Source: an uncultured Paracoccaceae bacterium (GTDB lineage Bacteria; Pseudomonadota; Alphaproteobacteria; Rhodobacterales; Rhodobacteraceae). From it: a stretch of DNA of 64,000 nucleotides. The DNA lies in the NCBI GenBank assembly GCA_947493145.1, contig CANLPZ010000001.1, positions 682,001-746,000 on the forward strand, read 5' to 3'. Position numbers and translations under genes: made by a program. Under the pieces are notes generated by a model. That model did not search any database. It was given only the letters and a program-made list of their open reading frames with translations, and was not told where the DNA came from. Positions 27,868 through 36,834 of this stretch are shown here, piece by piece. The stretch's first letter is position 1. The number at the start of each line of letters is the position of its first letter.

Positions 27868-28839
27868 ATGAACATCGAAATGATCCGCGCCGCGCAACAG
27901 CGGCTTTCCGGCCACGCACGCGTGACGCCGCTACTATCCTCGCCCTTTTTGGATGACATTGCGGGGCGTCAGGTCTTTGTCAAAGCGGAATGTTTACAGC
28001 ACACTGGGTCGTTCAAATACCGCGGCGCTTGGTCTGCCATTTCCGCGCTGTCTGATGATATTCGAAAAAACGGCATTTTGGCATTTTCATCTGGAAACCA
28101 TGCACAAGGCGTCGCCTTGGCGGCAAAGCAACACGGTGTTTCAGCAACAATAATTATGCCCAAAGACGCGCCTGCGATCAAAATATCAAACACCCGCGCA
28201 TTAGGGGCGGATGTGGTGCTTTATGATCGTATTAGCGAAAGCCGCGACGACATTGGAAATGCGTTGGCACGAGACCGCGGTCTAACCCTAATAAAACCAT
28301 TTGATGATGCCGACGTCATCGCCGGTCAAGCCAGCGTTGGATTAGAAATTGCTGAACAAGCAGCAGGATACGGCGTGATAGAAGCAGAGGTTTTGGCGTG
28401 CTGCGGCGGTGGCGGGTTGACGTCCGGCATTGCCTTAGCTTTGGAAGCCGACGCGCCAAAAATGATCGTTCGTCCTGTCGAACCTAAAGATTTCGATGAT
28501 GTCACACGGTCGTTGAAACAGGGCAAAATCCTGGCCAATGAAACCCCTGCAAAGGGAATTTGCGACGCGGTTCTAACGCCGCAACCGGGTGATATGACGT
28601 TCCCAATTTTGAAACGCCTGTGTGGTGACGGTATTGTCGTTAGCGAAGATGACTGTTTACGCGCAATGGCACTTGCCTTTGAGCGGCTTAAAATTGTGAT
28701 CGAACCAGGTGGGGCTGTGGCCTTGGCAGCCGCGCTATTTCATGGGAAAGAATTGCAAAGTGATACCGTGATCGCAACCGCTTCGGGTGGTAACGTCGAC
28801 ACAGATATGTTCCAAAGGGCCCTACGTACAAAGGGATAA
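27868..28839 (+). CDS. Threonine/serine dehydratase-like PLP enzyme
   Basis: A 323-residue fold-type II PLP enzyme. The Schiff-base lysine is Lys50 in TGSFKYRGAW. SSGNHAQGVALAAK binds the substrate carboxylate and CCGGGGLTSGIALA binds the PLP phosphate. There is no C-terminal ACT regulatory domain, so it is a catabolic form: threonine dehydratase, serine racemase or 3-hydroxyaspartate dehydratase are all possible. It starts four bases after the HAD gene and is followed after four bases by the nuclease-family gene, so one operon is likely. Confidence 0.88.
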   Translation: MNIEMIRAAQQRLSGHARVTPLLSSPFLDDIAGRQVFVKAECLQHTGSFKYRGAWSAISALSDDIRKNGILAFSSGNHAQGVALAAKQHGVSATIIMPKDAPAIKISNTRALGADVVLYDRISESRDDIGNALARDRGLTLIKPFDDADVIAGQASVGLEIAEQAAGYGVIEAEVLACCGGGGLTSGIALALEADAPKMIVRPVEPKDFDDVTRSLKQGKILANETPAKGICDAVLTPQPGDMTFPILKRLCGDGIVVSEDDCLRAMALAFERLKIVIEPGGAVALAAALFHGKELQSDTVIATASGGNVDTDMFQRALRTKG

Positions 28840-28843
28840 CGCA

Positions 28844-30049
28844 ATGACCAATTTCACCATCGCCAGTTTCAACGTCAAAAACCTAATTGGTCCTGACAAT
28901 GAGTACTACGAATTCCAAAAGTACACGCCCGAAGAACACGCTTGGAAAGCGGCATGGCTTGCGGATCAATTGGTAACGATGGATGCTGACATCGTCTGTT
29001 TCCAAGAAATTTTCGAAGAAGACGCCTTGCGCGAGGTCATTCAAGAAGCCGATGAACTGGGCGAAGACATCAACGAAATCGCCGTCCCCGACCGGTCAAA
29101 GCGTTATCACCGCAAAGCGATTTTTCGCAAACTCGCGTATAAAGCGTATGGCGATGCGGGCCTTGCTTTTGCGCCGAACGTAAACGACACAGGCGAACCA
29201 GGTAAACGCCGCCCCGGTGTGGCGATCCTGTCGCGGTTTGGTTTTGTTGGTGAACCAGAGGTGCTGCAAGACCTCGATACTCCTGTCGATGTGCCGTTTT
29301 TTGATTTCGATGGTTCGGATGCCGGAAAATTCACCATCACGCGCCTTTCGCGGCCTGTTTTGAAAACCCGCATTCCGGTTGGTGATCAAACCATCACCGT
29401 ATTCACGTGCCATTTGAAATCCAAACTTGGTGAATTTTCACGCACAAAAGGCCAAGAGTTTCCGCCAGAGGCTGACCTTACAAATTATGATGCCGTTGGT
29501 CGCGCAATGGGATCTATGCGCGCTGCTGTGCGCCGCATGGCCGAAGCATGGGTTATTCGACGTGAAATCGTTGCGGAATTGGAAAAAGGCCATCCCGTCA
29601 TGATCACAGGTGATTTTAACGATGGTGAAAATGCTGTGAGTTCCGAAATCATTTCCGGCGAACACCCATTTAAAAACTATTCGTGGATGTTGCGTCATGA
29701 CGCGAAGGCATCAAACGACCGTTATTCCAAGGATGAAAACGAGCAAATCACCACCGATATTAACGCAGTGAAGTTGACCAGCGCAGAAAGTCAATTTGTC
29801 CGCAAATCATCGCGCGATATGGTTTATACATCGGCGTTTGGTGGCGTTTTCGAAAGCATCGATCAAATTTATATGTCGCCACATTTTGACCCGTCCGTCG
29901 CGGGTCACATTGGGGAAATGGAATATTTCAGCGTATTGAATGATCACTTGACGGATGGGAGCCACGCAGAAGCGCCGTATAACAAATTGGCATCTGATCA
30001 TGGTCAGATCATCGCGCATATGCGGCTTGGACAAAAAGCAGGATCATAA
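28844..30049 (+). CDS. Endonuclease/exonuclease/phosphatase family protein
   Basis: From the ATG at 28844 the protein has 401 residues with the EEP (DNase I-like) fold: IASFNVKNLI at the start, ADIVCFQEIFEE with the metal-binding glutamate, ITGDFNDGENA, and NKLASDHGQIIAH with the terminal catalytic Asp-His. There is no signal peptide, so action is cytoplasmic. Family members cut DNA, phosphodiesters or phospholipids, and the substrate here is unknown. An earlier in-frame start at 28787 overlaps the preceding gene and is less likely. Confidence 0.82.
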   Translation: MTNFTIASFNVKNLIGPDNEYYEFQKYTPEEHAWKAAWLADQLVTMDADIVCFQEIFEEDALREVIQEADELGEDINEIAVPDRSKRYHRKAIFRKLAYKAYGDAGLAFAPNVNDTGEPGKRRPGVAILSRFGFVGEPEVLQDLDTPVDVPFFDFDGSDAGKFTITRLSRPVLKTRIPVGDQTITVFTCHLKSKLGEFSRTKGQEFPPEADLTNYDAVGRAMGSMRAAVRRMAEAWVIRREIVAELEKGHPVMITGDFNDGENAVSSEIISGEHPFKNYSWMLRHDAKASNDRYSKDENEQITTDINAVKLTSAESQFVRKSSRDMVYTSAFGGVFESIDQIYMSPHFDPSVAGHIGEMEYFSVLNDHLTDGSHAEAPYNKLASDHGQIIAHMRLGQKAGS

Positions 30050-30050
30050 A

Positions 30051-30845
30051 ATGTCTGTTCAAAATATTACATCTCGATCAGGTGTTAATCATGTTGTGGA
30101 AACGATCGGCGACGGCGCACCTTTGGTTTTGATCCATTCACTTGGCACCAATATGTCGATCTGGGATGACGTTATTTCACACCTTCCTCAAGGTTTAAAA
30201 ATTCTGCGTTATGATTTACGCGGCCACGGACAATCAGACGTGCCAGAACCGCCCTATTCCATGGGGGCATATGTTTCAGATGCCGAAGACATCCTTGAGA
30301 CCTGCGGTATTCGAGACGCTGTTGTCGTGGGCTTATCTGTCGGTGGAAAAATTGCGCAAGGTTTGGCCGTCAAACGATTAGACATGATCCGCGCAGTTGT
30401 CTTGTCAAACACAGCGGCACGCACAGGAACCCCTGCCCAATGGAAAAGCCGCATTGAGGATGTTGAAAAACATGGGCTATCGTCGCTTGCGGATGCCACC
30501 ATGGAACGATGGTTCAGCAAAGATTTTCGTAAGAACCCTGAAAAAGTCGCCTATTGGCGATCGCAATTTTTAAAAACGAAAGCCAAGGGATACATCGGGT
30601 GTTGCAACGCTGTTGCAGGCGCTGATTTTTATTCTTCGACCAGTGGGTTAAGACTGCCTGCGCTTGGCATTGCTGCCTCCGAAGATTCGGCAACCCCACC
30701 TGATCTTGTCCGCGAAACAACGGATTTGATACCAGGTTCGAAATTCCATCTTTTACGTCGCGCGGGTCACCTGCCCTGCGTCGAAAAACCCGCCGAATAC
30801 GCGGACATTGTGACCCAATTTTTGCGCGATGTAGGCCATATTTAA
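30051..30845 (+). CDS. pcaD: 3-oxoadipate enol-lactonase-like alpha/beta hydrolase
   Basis: From the ATG at 30051 the protein has 264 residues. LVLIHSLGTNMSIWDD is the oxyanion-hole region. Ser96 in VVGLSVGGKIAQGLA is the nucleophile, and the catalytic His is in RAGHLPCVEKP. RYDLRGHGQSD and the overall length match PcaD, which opens beta-ketoadipate enol-lactone. No other pca gene is in the window, so the assignment rests on similarity alone. It lies one base after the EEP gene, and its stop overlaps the next start by one base. Confidence 0.75.
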   Translation: MSVQNITSRSGVNHVVETIGDGAPLVLIHSLGTNMSIWDDVISHLPQGLKILRYDLRGHGQSDVPEPPYSMGAYVSDAEDILETCGIRDAVVVGLSVGGKIAQGLAVKRLDMIRAVVLSNTAARTGTPAQWKSRIEDVEKHGLSSLADATMERWFSKDFRKNPEKVAYWRSQFLKTKAKGYIGCCNAVAGADFYSSTSGLRLPALGIAASEDSATPPDLVRETTDLIPGSKFHLLRRAGHLPCVEKPAEYADIVTQFLRDVGHI

Positions 30846-31558
30846 TGGCCCATTTCCTGTTTGTGCACGGATCATGCCACGGGGCGTGGTGTTGGGATCG
30901 TGTTTTGCCCGAGCTGTCAAAGCACGGCCATAGCGGCCACGCAATTGACCTTCCGTCGCATGGGCAAGACACAACACCGGTCCAAGATGTAACCTTGGAC
31001 TTGTATGCCAACGCTATTTTGGGCGAACTCGATAGACAAACGTTTTTGGTTGGCCATTCTATGGCGGGTTATCCGATTACACGCGCCGCTGAAATTGACC
31101 CGACACATGTTGCGGGATTGATTTATCTTTGCGCTTACGTGCCGATCACTGGACTAAGCCTTGCGGATCATCGAAATCGCGCCCCATCAGCACCGTTAAA
31201 AGAAGCGATACGTGTATCCAAAGACCGGCAAAGTTTCACAATCGACCCACGCATGGCACGGGACAAATTTTACCACGATTGTGATGCTACGGTTGCAGAT
31301 TGGGCCATTTCGCAACTTTGCCCACAACCGATTTTGCCTCAAGAAACGGCCTTCAACGTCACCACGCGGTCGCGCACCATTGCGCGTGCCTATATCAAAT
31401 GCAACGACGACCGAACCATTCCTCCAGAGTATCAATCCATGATGGCTAAGGATTTTGATCCTCGATTCCAATGGTCGATGCAAACGTCGCATTCACCATT
31501 TTTGTCAAACCCCGGTGAACTGTCCGCCCATTTGAGTGACATCTCAGCGATTTTGTAA
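30845..31558 (+). CDS. Alpha/beta hydrolase
   Basis: A 237-residue hydrolase overlapping the previous gene by one base (TAATG). FVHGSCHGAWCWDRV is the oxyanion region, Ser72 in FLVGHSMAGYPITRA the nucleophile, and the catalytic His is in QTSHSPFLSNP. This arrangement resembles the plant methylesterase/hydroxynitrile-lyase type group, whose bacterial members have unknown ester substrates. It is the last gene of the run from the HAD hydrolase. A 70-base gap separates it from the MFS pump. Confidence 0.8.
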   Translation: MAHFLFVHGSCHGAWCWDRVLPELSKHGHSGHAIDLPSHGQDTTPVQDVTLDLYANAILGELDRQTFLVGHSMAGYPITRAAEIDPTHVAGLIYLCAYVPITGLSLADHRNRAPSAPLKEAIRVSKDRQSFTIDPRMARDKFYHDCDATVADWAISQLCPQPILPQETAFNVTTRSRTIARAYIKCNDDRTIPPEYQSMMAKDFDPRFQWSMQTSHSPFLSNPGELSAHLSDISAIL

Positions 31559-31629
31559 GGGTACATGTTTTGTCTGGCCATTTGAACCGAACGGTTTAGG
31601 TTGCACAGGGAAACCATTGAGGACCGCCC

Positions 31630-32847
31630 ATGGCTGACGCGAAACACAACAAACTCGCCTTTGTTTTCATCATGATTACCCTGCTGATTGATAGTATCGG
31701 CATTGGCATCATTATTCCTGTAATGCCCGATTTGATCCAAGACGTGAAAGGCGGCGATTTGGGAAATGCCGCGCTTTGGGGCGGGTTGTTAGTGACGTCT
31801 TTCGCCTTGATGCAATTCTTGTTTGGGCCGGCACTGGGTGGGTTGTCTGATCGGTTCGGACGCCGCCCTGTATTGTTGGTGTCGCTATTGGTCATGGCCA
31901 TTGATTATGTCGTCATGGGATTTGCTAACACAATCTGGTTGCTGTTCATCGCACGTATCGTGGCAGGGATCGCCGCGGCCACACAAACTACAGCCGCGGC
32001 ATTTATTGCCGATGTGTCCTCGGCTGAGGAAAAGTCACAAAATTTTGGACTGATGGGGGCGGCCTTTGGTTTGGGGTTCGTCATCGGCGCAATGATCGGT
32101 GGAATTTTAGGTGAATACGACCCGCGTGCCCCCTTTTTTGCGGCGGCGGCTGTCGCAGGTGTCAACCTTATTTTCGGCTATTTTGTCTTACCTGAAACCG
32201 TTACCGACGCAATTCGACGTCCGTTTGAAATCAAACGCGCCAACCCGTTTGGGGCCTTTATGGCCATTCGGAAACTTCCCAATATCACGAAACTTTTGAC
32301 CGTCGAATTTTTCTACGAATTCGCGTTTTTGGTATTCCCAACCACTTGGGCCTACTTCACGTTGGAACGGTTCGGGTGGTCGCCTTTGTTGGTTGGCGTC
32401 TCTTTGATGTCATTCGGTATTTCAATCGCACTGGTCCAAGGTCTGCTGATCCGTTGGATCATCCCAAAACTTGGCGAACCAAATACGATCTTGCTTGGAC
32501 TTGGATTTAACCTCATCGGATTTGTATTTTTGGTATTCAATACCTCTGGTTTGGCTGCATTGTTGTTCACACCAATTATCGCGCTTGGTGCGGTCGCAAA
32601 CCCCGCCATTATCGGTCTCATGAGCCAAACAGTCAGCGACAAAGAACAAGGCGAATTACAGGGGCTTATCGCGTCGACCCGTTCTGTCGCAGCAATTTTT
32701 TCCCCACTCGTGATGACCCAATTGTTTTTCGTCTTCACGCGTCCTGAAAACATCTATGTTCCCGGCGCTGCGTTCGCGTTGTCGGCAGGGCTAATGATTA
32801 TCTGCATCGCAATCCTGCAAATCGGACGTAAGGTTCGCCATACATAA
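31630..32847 (+). CDS. TetA-like MFS efflux transporter
   Basis: A 405-residue, 12-helix major facilitator protein. The family motif A is GGLSDRFGRRPVLLVSL between helices 2 and 3, and LFIARIVAGIAAATQTTAAA is the helix 4 to 5 motif. This places it near the TetA/drug:H+ antiporter-1 group. Many chromosomal members are not tetracycline pumps, so the substrate is unknown. The start at 31630 follows GAGGACCGCCC. It is isolated from both neighbours by gaps and probably monocistronic. Confidence 0.83.
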   Translation: MADAKHNKLAFVFIMITLLIDSIGIGIIIPVMPDLIQDVKGGDLGNAALWGGLLVTSFALMQFLFGPALGGLSDRFGRRPVLLVSLLVMAIDYVVMGFANTIWLLFIARIVAGIAAATQTTAAAFIADVSSAEEKSQNFGLMGAAFGLGFVIGAMIGGILGEYDPRAPFFAAAAVAGVNLIFGYFVLPETVTDAIRRPFEIKRANPFGAFMAIRKLPNITKLLTVEFFYEFAFLVFPTTWAYFTLERFGWSPLLVGVSLMSFGISIALVQGLLIRWIIPKLGEPNTILLGLGFNLIGFVFLVFNTSGLAALLFTPIIALGAVANPAIIGLMSQTVSDKEQGELQGLIASTRSVAAIFSPLVMTQLFFVFTRPENIYVPGAAFALSAGLMIICIAILQIGRKVRHT

Positions 32848-32863
32848 ACGACCCTGATTGTCG

Positions 32864-32873
32864 GTAACGTTAC
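32864..32873. promoter_or_regulatory. LacI-type palindrome upstream of the alcohol dehydrogenase gene
   Basis: GTAACGTTAC is a perfect ten-base palindrome at 32864-32873, 54 bases before the dehydrogenase start. A central CG flanked by TAA/TTA is usual for LacI/GalR-family operators. No LacI-family gene lies in the window. Confidence 0.45.
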
Positions 32874-32927
32874 AGAATCTTGACTGCCATTGCCGCCAAG
32901 CTGGGATGAAATAAGTTGGAGTCGTTT

Positions 32928-34016
32928 ATGTCCGTTATCAAAGCCGCAGTTTGTCACGAATTTGGTGCTCCGCTGGTCATTGAGGATGTGAACTTGCGAT
33001 CCCCAGAAATTGGGGAAGTCGAGGTTACACTTGACGCCGTCGCAGTTTGCCATTCCGACATCAGCTATGCAGGTGGTGGCTGGGGTGGTTCCCTGCCTGC
33101 CGTGTACGGGCACGAGGCCGCTGGAAAGATCACTGCCGTCGGTGATGGTGTGAAAACGGTACAGGTTGGTGATACGGTTGTGGTGACACTCATCCGCGCT
33201 TGTGGCACCTGCCCAAGCTGTTCATCTGGGAAACCTGTCGCATGCGAAACAGGCTATGATGGTGACCAAGGACCGCTTTCAACCTTGGATGGGAGAAAGC
33301 TGCATCAAGCCATGGCCTGCGGCGGTTTCGCGGAAAAGGTGGTGGTCGACCAAAGCCAAATTGTTGCTATCCCACCAGAAATGCCAACAGATGCAGCATC
33401 GTTGCTGTCGTGTGGCGTGATCACTGGTGTTGGCGCTGTGGTAAATGCCGCACAGCTGCGCGCAGGCCAAGACGTTGTTGTTATCGGTGCGGGTGGCGTC
33501 GGGTTAAACGCAATCCAAGGCGCAAAAATTGCTGGTGCGCGACGCATTGTGGCGGTCGACATGACCGAAGACAAGCTCGACATCGCAATGGAATTTGGTG
33601 CAACAGACGCTGTCTTGGCGACTGGGGACAAACCATGGAAAGCTGCGAAACAGGCAATGGGGCGTGGCGCTGATGCCGTTTTGGTCACCGTTGGCGCGAT
33701 CCCTGCCTATGACGACGCACCGAAGTATCTTGCGAATGGGGGCAAGGTCATCATGGTTGGAATGCCGCATTCGGGGGACATGTCGACCTATGAACCCGTC
33801 ATGCTTGCGGCCACAGGCCAAGGCATGATCGGATCAAAAATGGGGGATGTTGTGATTCAACGGGATATTCCATGGATGGTCGATTTATATTTCCAAGGTC
33901 GGTTGAAACTCGATGAACTTATTTCGGGTCGCTGGTCGCTTGATCAAATTAACGAAGCAATTGAGGATACGAAATCCGGCGCGGCGCGACGCAACGTGAT
34001 CGTTTTCAATTCCTAA
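32928..34016 (+). CDS. Zinc-dependent alcohol dehydrogenase (MDR family)
   Basis: From the ATG at 32928 (site TTGGAG six bases upstream) the protein has 362 residues. The catalytic zinc ligands are Cys41 (AVCHSD) and His62-Glu63 (YGHEAAG). The structural zinc site is Cys92, Cys95, Cys98 and Cys106 (ACGTCPSCSSGKPVAC). The nucleotide-binding motif is VVIGAGGVGLNAIQ. Oxidation of an alcohol or sugar by NAD(P) is expected. It lies 12 bases before the acid-sugar dehydratase gene, so a sugar substrate is likely. Confidence 0.88.
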   Translation: MSVIKAAVCHEFGAPLVIEDVNLRSPEIGEVEVTLDAVAVCHSDISYAGGGWGGSLPAVYGHEAAGKITAVGDGVKTVQVGDTVVVTLIRACGTCPSCSSGKPVACETGYDGDQGPLSTLDGRKLHQAMACGGFAEKVVVDQSQIVAIPPEMPTDAASLLSCGVITGVGAVVNAAQLRAGQDVVVIGAGGVGLNAIQGAKIAGARRIVAVDMTEDKLDIAMEFGATDAVLATGDKPWKAAKQAMGRGADAVLVTVGAIPAYDDAPKYLANGGKVIMVGMPHSGDMSTYEPVMLAATGQGMIGSKMGDVVIQRDIPWMVDLYFQGRLKLDELISGRWSLDQINEAIEDTKSGAARRNVIVFNS

Positions 34017-34028
34017 AGGAGCCACCTG

Positions 34029-35261
34029 ATGAAATTGGTTGACTTGGATATCATTGTAACCGCCCCCCCTGCGCCAGGATGGGGCGGTCGGTATTGGATC
34101 ATACCCAAAATAACCACGGACACTGGGATCGTTGGGTATGGGGAATGCTATGCATCCTCTGTTGGCCCTGACGCAATGCGGGCGGTCATACATGATGTGT
34201 TCGATCGGCATATGGCAGGCGAAAATCCCGAAAACATCGAACTTATGTTTCGGCGGGTCTATTCGTCCGGTTTCACCCAGCGTCCGGATTTGACCGTTAT
34301 CGGGGCGTGGTCGGGATTGGAAATCGCCTGTTGGGACATTTTGGGTAAGGATCGCGACAGACCTGTTCATGCGCTTTTGGGCGGTAAAGTAAACGACCGT
34401 ATTCGCGCCTACACCTATCTGTACCCCCTGCCCCATCACGACATTGATCCGTTTTGGTCATCGCCTGATATGGCAGCCGAGGCCGCATTAGACGCGGTCG
34501 ATCGTGGGTACACCGCGATCAAGTTTGATCCCGCGGGACCGTACACAATTCGCGGCGGACACAGCCCATCGATGATGGATATCGAACAAAGCGCTGCGTT
34601 TTGCAAAGCGATCCGTGCAGCGGTTGGAACAAAGGCTGATTTACTGTTTGGAACCCATGGGCAATTCACGACATCAGGCGCAATTCGGCTTGCCAAGGCC
34701 ATTGAACCTTATTCGCCCCTGTGGTTCGAAGAACCAATTCCACCAGATAATACGCGCGAGATGGGCAAAGTCGCACAGGCGACATCAATCCCAGTTTCCA
34801 CAGGTGAGCGTCTGGCGACGAAAGTAGAATTCGCACAGGTTTTACACGATGGTGCGGCCACTGTTCTTCAACCCGCCCTAGGTCGATCCGGTGGGATTTG
34901 GGAAACCAAAAAAATCGCGACACTCGCTGAGGTATATAATGCGCAGGTGGCACCCCATCTTTACGCTGGTCCAGTTGAATGGGCGGCCAATATCCAGCTT
35001 GCAGCGACGTTACCCAATATTTTGATGGCGGAAACCATCGAAACGCCGTTTCACAGTGCCTTGATCAAAAACACAGTCAAAGTTGAAGACGGTTTTATTT
35101 CGCCGCCTCAAGGTGCGGGTTTAGGAATCGATTTTGACGAAACACTTGCGCGGGCGCATCCCTATACAGGCAACGAATTGCATTTGCAGATGCAAGAGGC
35201 GCCTTGTGACTATCAAAACCCGAATTTCTTTGTCGGTGGCGCGCCGCCAAAATCAAAATAG
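34029..35261 (+). CDS. Enolase-superfamily acid-sugar dehydratase (MR/MLE-like)
   Basis: A 410-residue mandelate-racemase/muconate-lactonising superfamily protein. Candidate active-site residues are Lys165 (AIKFDPAG), Glu234 (LWFEEPIPP), Glu260 (STGERLATK) and His310 (QVAPHLYAG). The strand normally carrying the first metal Asp reads LLFGTHGQF, with Gly208 where relatives such as galactonate dehydratase have Asp, and His210 nearby. This may mark a separate subgroup. Genomic position beside xylB-xylA suggests a pentonate or other acid-sugar substrate. The dehydrogenase upstream could supply the acid precursor. Confidence 0.82.
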   Translation: MKLVDLDIIVTAPPAPGWGGRYWIIPKITTDTGIVGYGECYASSVGPDAMRAVIHDVFDRHMAGENPENIELMFRRVYSSGFTQRPDLTVIGAWSGLEIACWDILGKDRDRPVHALLGGKVNDRIRAYTYLYPLPHHDIDPFWSSPDMAAEAALDAVDRGYTAIKFDPAGPYTIRGGHSPSMMDIEQSAAFCKAIRAAVGTKADLLFGTHGQFTTSGAIRLAKAIEPYSPLWFEEPIPPDNTREMGKVAQATSIPVSTGERLATKVEFAQVLHDGAATVLQPALGRSGGIWETKKIATLAEVYNAQVAPHLYAGPVEWAANIQLAATLPNILMAETIETPFHSALIKNTVKVEDGFISPPQGAGLGIDFDETLARAHPYTGNELHLQMQEAPCDYQNPNFFVGGAPPKSK

Positions 35262-35320
35262 GTTCCGTTAATTCGTCGAAACTCCGGTTTTCCAACCGGT
35301 GCAAATTTTGCGGCCTTCAC

Positions 35321-35340
35321 ATTTAATTTGACAATTAAAT
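35321..35340. promoter_or_regulatory. inverted repeat upstream of xylB
   Basis: ATTTAATT (35321-35328), TGAC, AATTAAAT (35333-35340) is a perfect eight-base inverted repeat. It contains a TTGACA sequence (35328-35333) that could be a -35 box. It lies about 45 bases before the xylB start and differs from the xylF operators. A regulator site is plausible but unproven. Confidence 0.4.
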
Positions 35341-35382
35341 TAAATGCCTTCATTGTTTTCCGAACGAAGGCTGGAGGAAAAG

Positions 35383-36834
35383 ATGTATTTGGGATTGGAC
35401 TTAGGCACGTCAGGGTTACGTGGCCTGCTCATTGATGCTGACCAAAATGTCGTGGCGTCTGCGGAGGCAACGTATGAGGTGTCGCATCCACATTCAGGAT
35501 GGAGCGAACAAGATCCTGAGGACTGGATCGCAGCGCTTGACGCTGTGATGGCAACATTAAAATCCGCGAATAGATCTGCCTTGGCATCCCTGAACGGAAT
35601 TGGTGTCAGTGGTCATATGCACGGCGCAACCTGTCTTGGGGCAGATGGGCACGTGTTGCGGCCGTGCATTTTATGGAACGACACGCGGTCACACGTTGAG
35701 GCTGCTGTGCTTGATCAACTTGAGAACACGCGTGAATTGTCGGGCAACATCGTGTTTCCTGGTTTCACCGCACCAAAACTGGCGTGGATGGCGACGCATG
35801 AACCGCAGGTTTTCGCACAGATCGACAAGGTTCTTTTGCCCAAAGACTATTTGAATTTCATCCTGACGGGCGACGCAGTCGGTGACATGTCCGACAGCGC
35901 AGGGACAGCATGGCTCGATACTGGCAAGCGCGAATGGTCCGAAACTTTGTTGAGCGCGGGCCAAATGGCCGCCTCGAACATGCCGCGACTTGTTGAAGGG
36001 TCACAAAAAGCCGGCACCTTAAAACCAGAATTGGCGGCGAAATGGGGCGTTCCTGATACATGTGTCATCGCTGGTGGCGCTGGCGACAATGCCGCCGCTG
36101 CTTGCGGCGTTGGTGCAATGGTCGAAGGCGACGGATTTGTCTCGCTTGGCACGTCGGGGGTTTTGCTCTCGGCCAAAGATTCCTATTCTCCGCAGCCTGC
36201 GTCCGCCGTTCATACGTTTTGCCATGCTGTACCAAACCGCTGGTATCAAATGGGTGTCATCCTTGCCGCGACAGACAGCTTAAACTGGCTATCTGGCATC
36301 ACGGGTAAAACACCCGCTGAACTGACATCTGAATTGGGCGATGCATTGACGACGCCAACGGATGTGATGTTCGCCCCGTATTTATCCGGCGAACGAACAC
36401 CCCATAACGACAGCGCTATTCGCGGTGCTTTTACCGGTCTATCGGTCAGCACGTCGCGTTCCGATATGACGCAAGCGGTTCTCCAAGGCGTTTGTTTTGC
36501 GCTTCGCGACAGTCTTGAAGCGCTCAAATCAACGGGTACGAACATGACATCGGCATTGGCAATCGGTGGCGGAACTGGATCAACGCTATGGGTCGAAATG
36601 CTTGCGACCGTTTTGGATTTACCGCTTGAGATCCCTGCCGAAGGTGAATTTGGTGCAGCTCTTGGCGCGGCTCGTTTGGCGCTGACCGCCAGCACCGGAT
36701 CAGATCCGATGTCCATAATGACAAAGCCCGACATTGCCCGCACCATTCAACCGAACACAGATCACAAAGCGGCCTATGACGCGGCTTACGAACGTTACAC
36801 ACAACTTTACCCAACCTTAAAGGCACTGACATGA
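35383..36834 (+). CDS. xylB: Xylulokinase
   Basis: A 483-residue FGGY-family kinase that phosphorylates D-xylulose to xylulose-5-phosphate. The start [20 protein letters not shown] is the first ATP-binding motif. [12 protein letters not shown] and LWNDTRSH match xylulokinases, and the C-terminal FGGY motif region [13 protein letters not shown] is present. The start at 35383 has a strong GGAGG site. The in-frame extension to 35344 is poorly supported. The stop overlaps the xylA start (ATGA). Confidence 0.93.
   Translation: MYLGLDLGTSGLRGLLIDADQNVVASAEATYEVSHPHSGWSEQDPEDWIAALDAVMATLKSANRSALASLNGIGVSGHMHGATCLGADGHVLRPCILWNDTRSHVEAAVLDQLENTRELSGNIVFPGFTAPKLAWMATHEPQVFAQIDKVLLPKDYLNFILTGDAVGDMSDSAGTAWLDTGKREWSETLLSAGQMAASNMPRLVEGSQKAGTLKPELAAKWGVPDTCVIAGGAGDNAAAACGVGAMVEGDGFVSLGTSGVLLSAKDSYSPQPASAVHTFCHAVPNRWYQMGVILAATDSLNWLSGITGKTPAELTSELGDALTTPTDVMFAPYLSGERTPHNDSAIRGAFTGLSVSTSRSDMTQAVLQGVCFALRDSLEALKSTGTNMTSALAIGGGTGSTLWVEMLATVLDLPLEIPAEGEFGAALGAARLALTASTGSDPMSIMTKPDIARTIQPNTDHKAAYDAAYERYTQLYPTLKALT

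Noticed and set aside
35321-35356. Full sigma-70 promoter for xylB (TTGACA with a -10)
   Set aside because: The -35 is good but the best -10 at correct spacing (CATTGT) matches only half of the consensus, so only the inverted repeat is reported.
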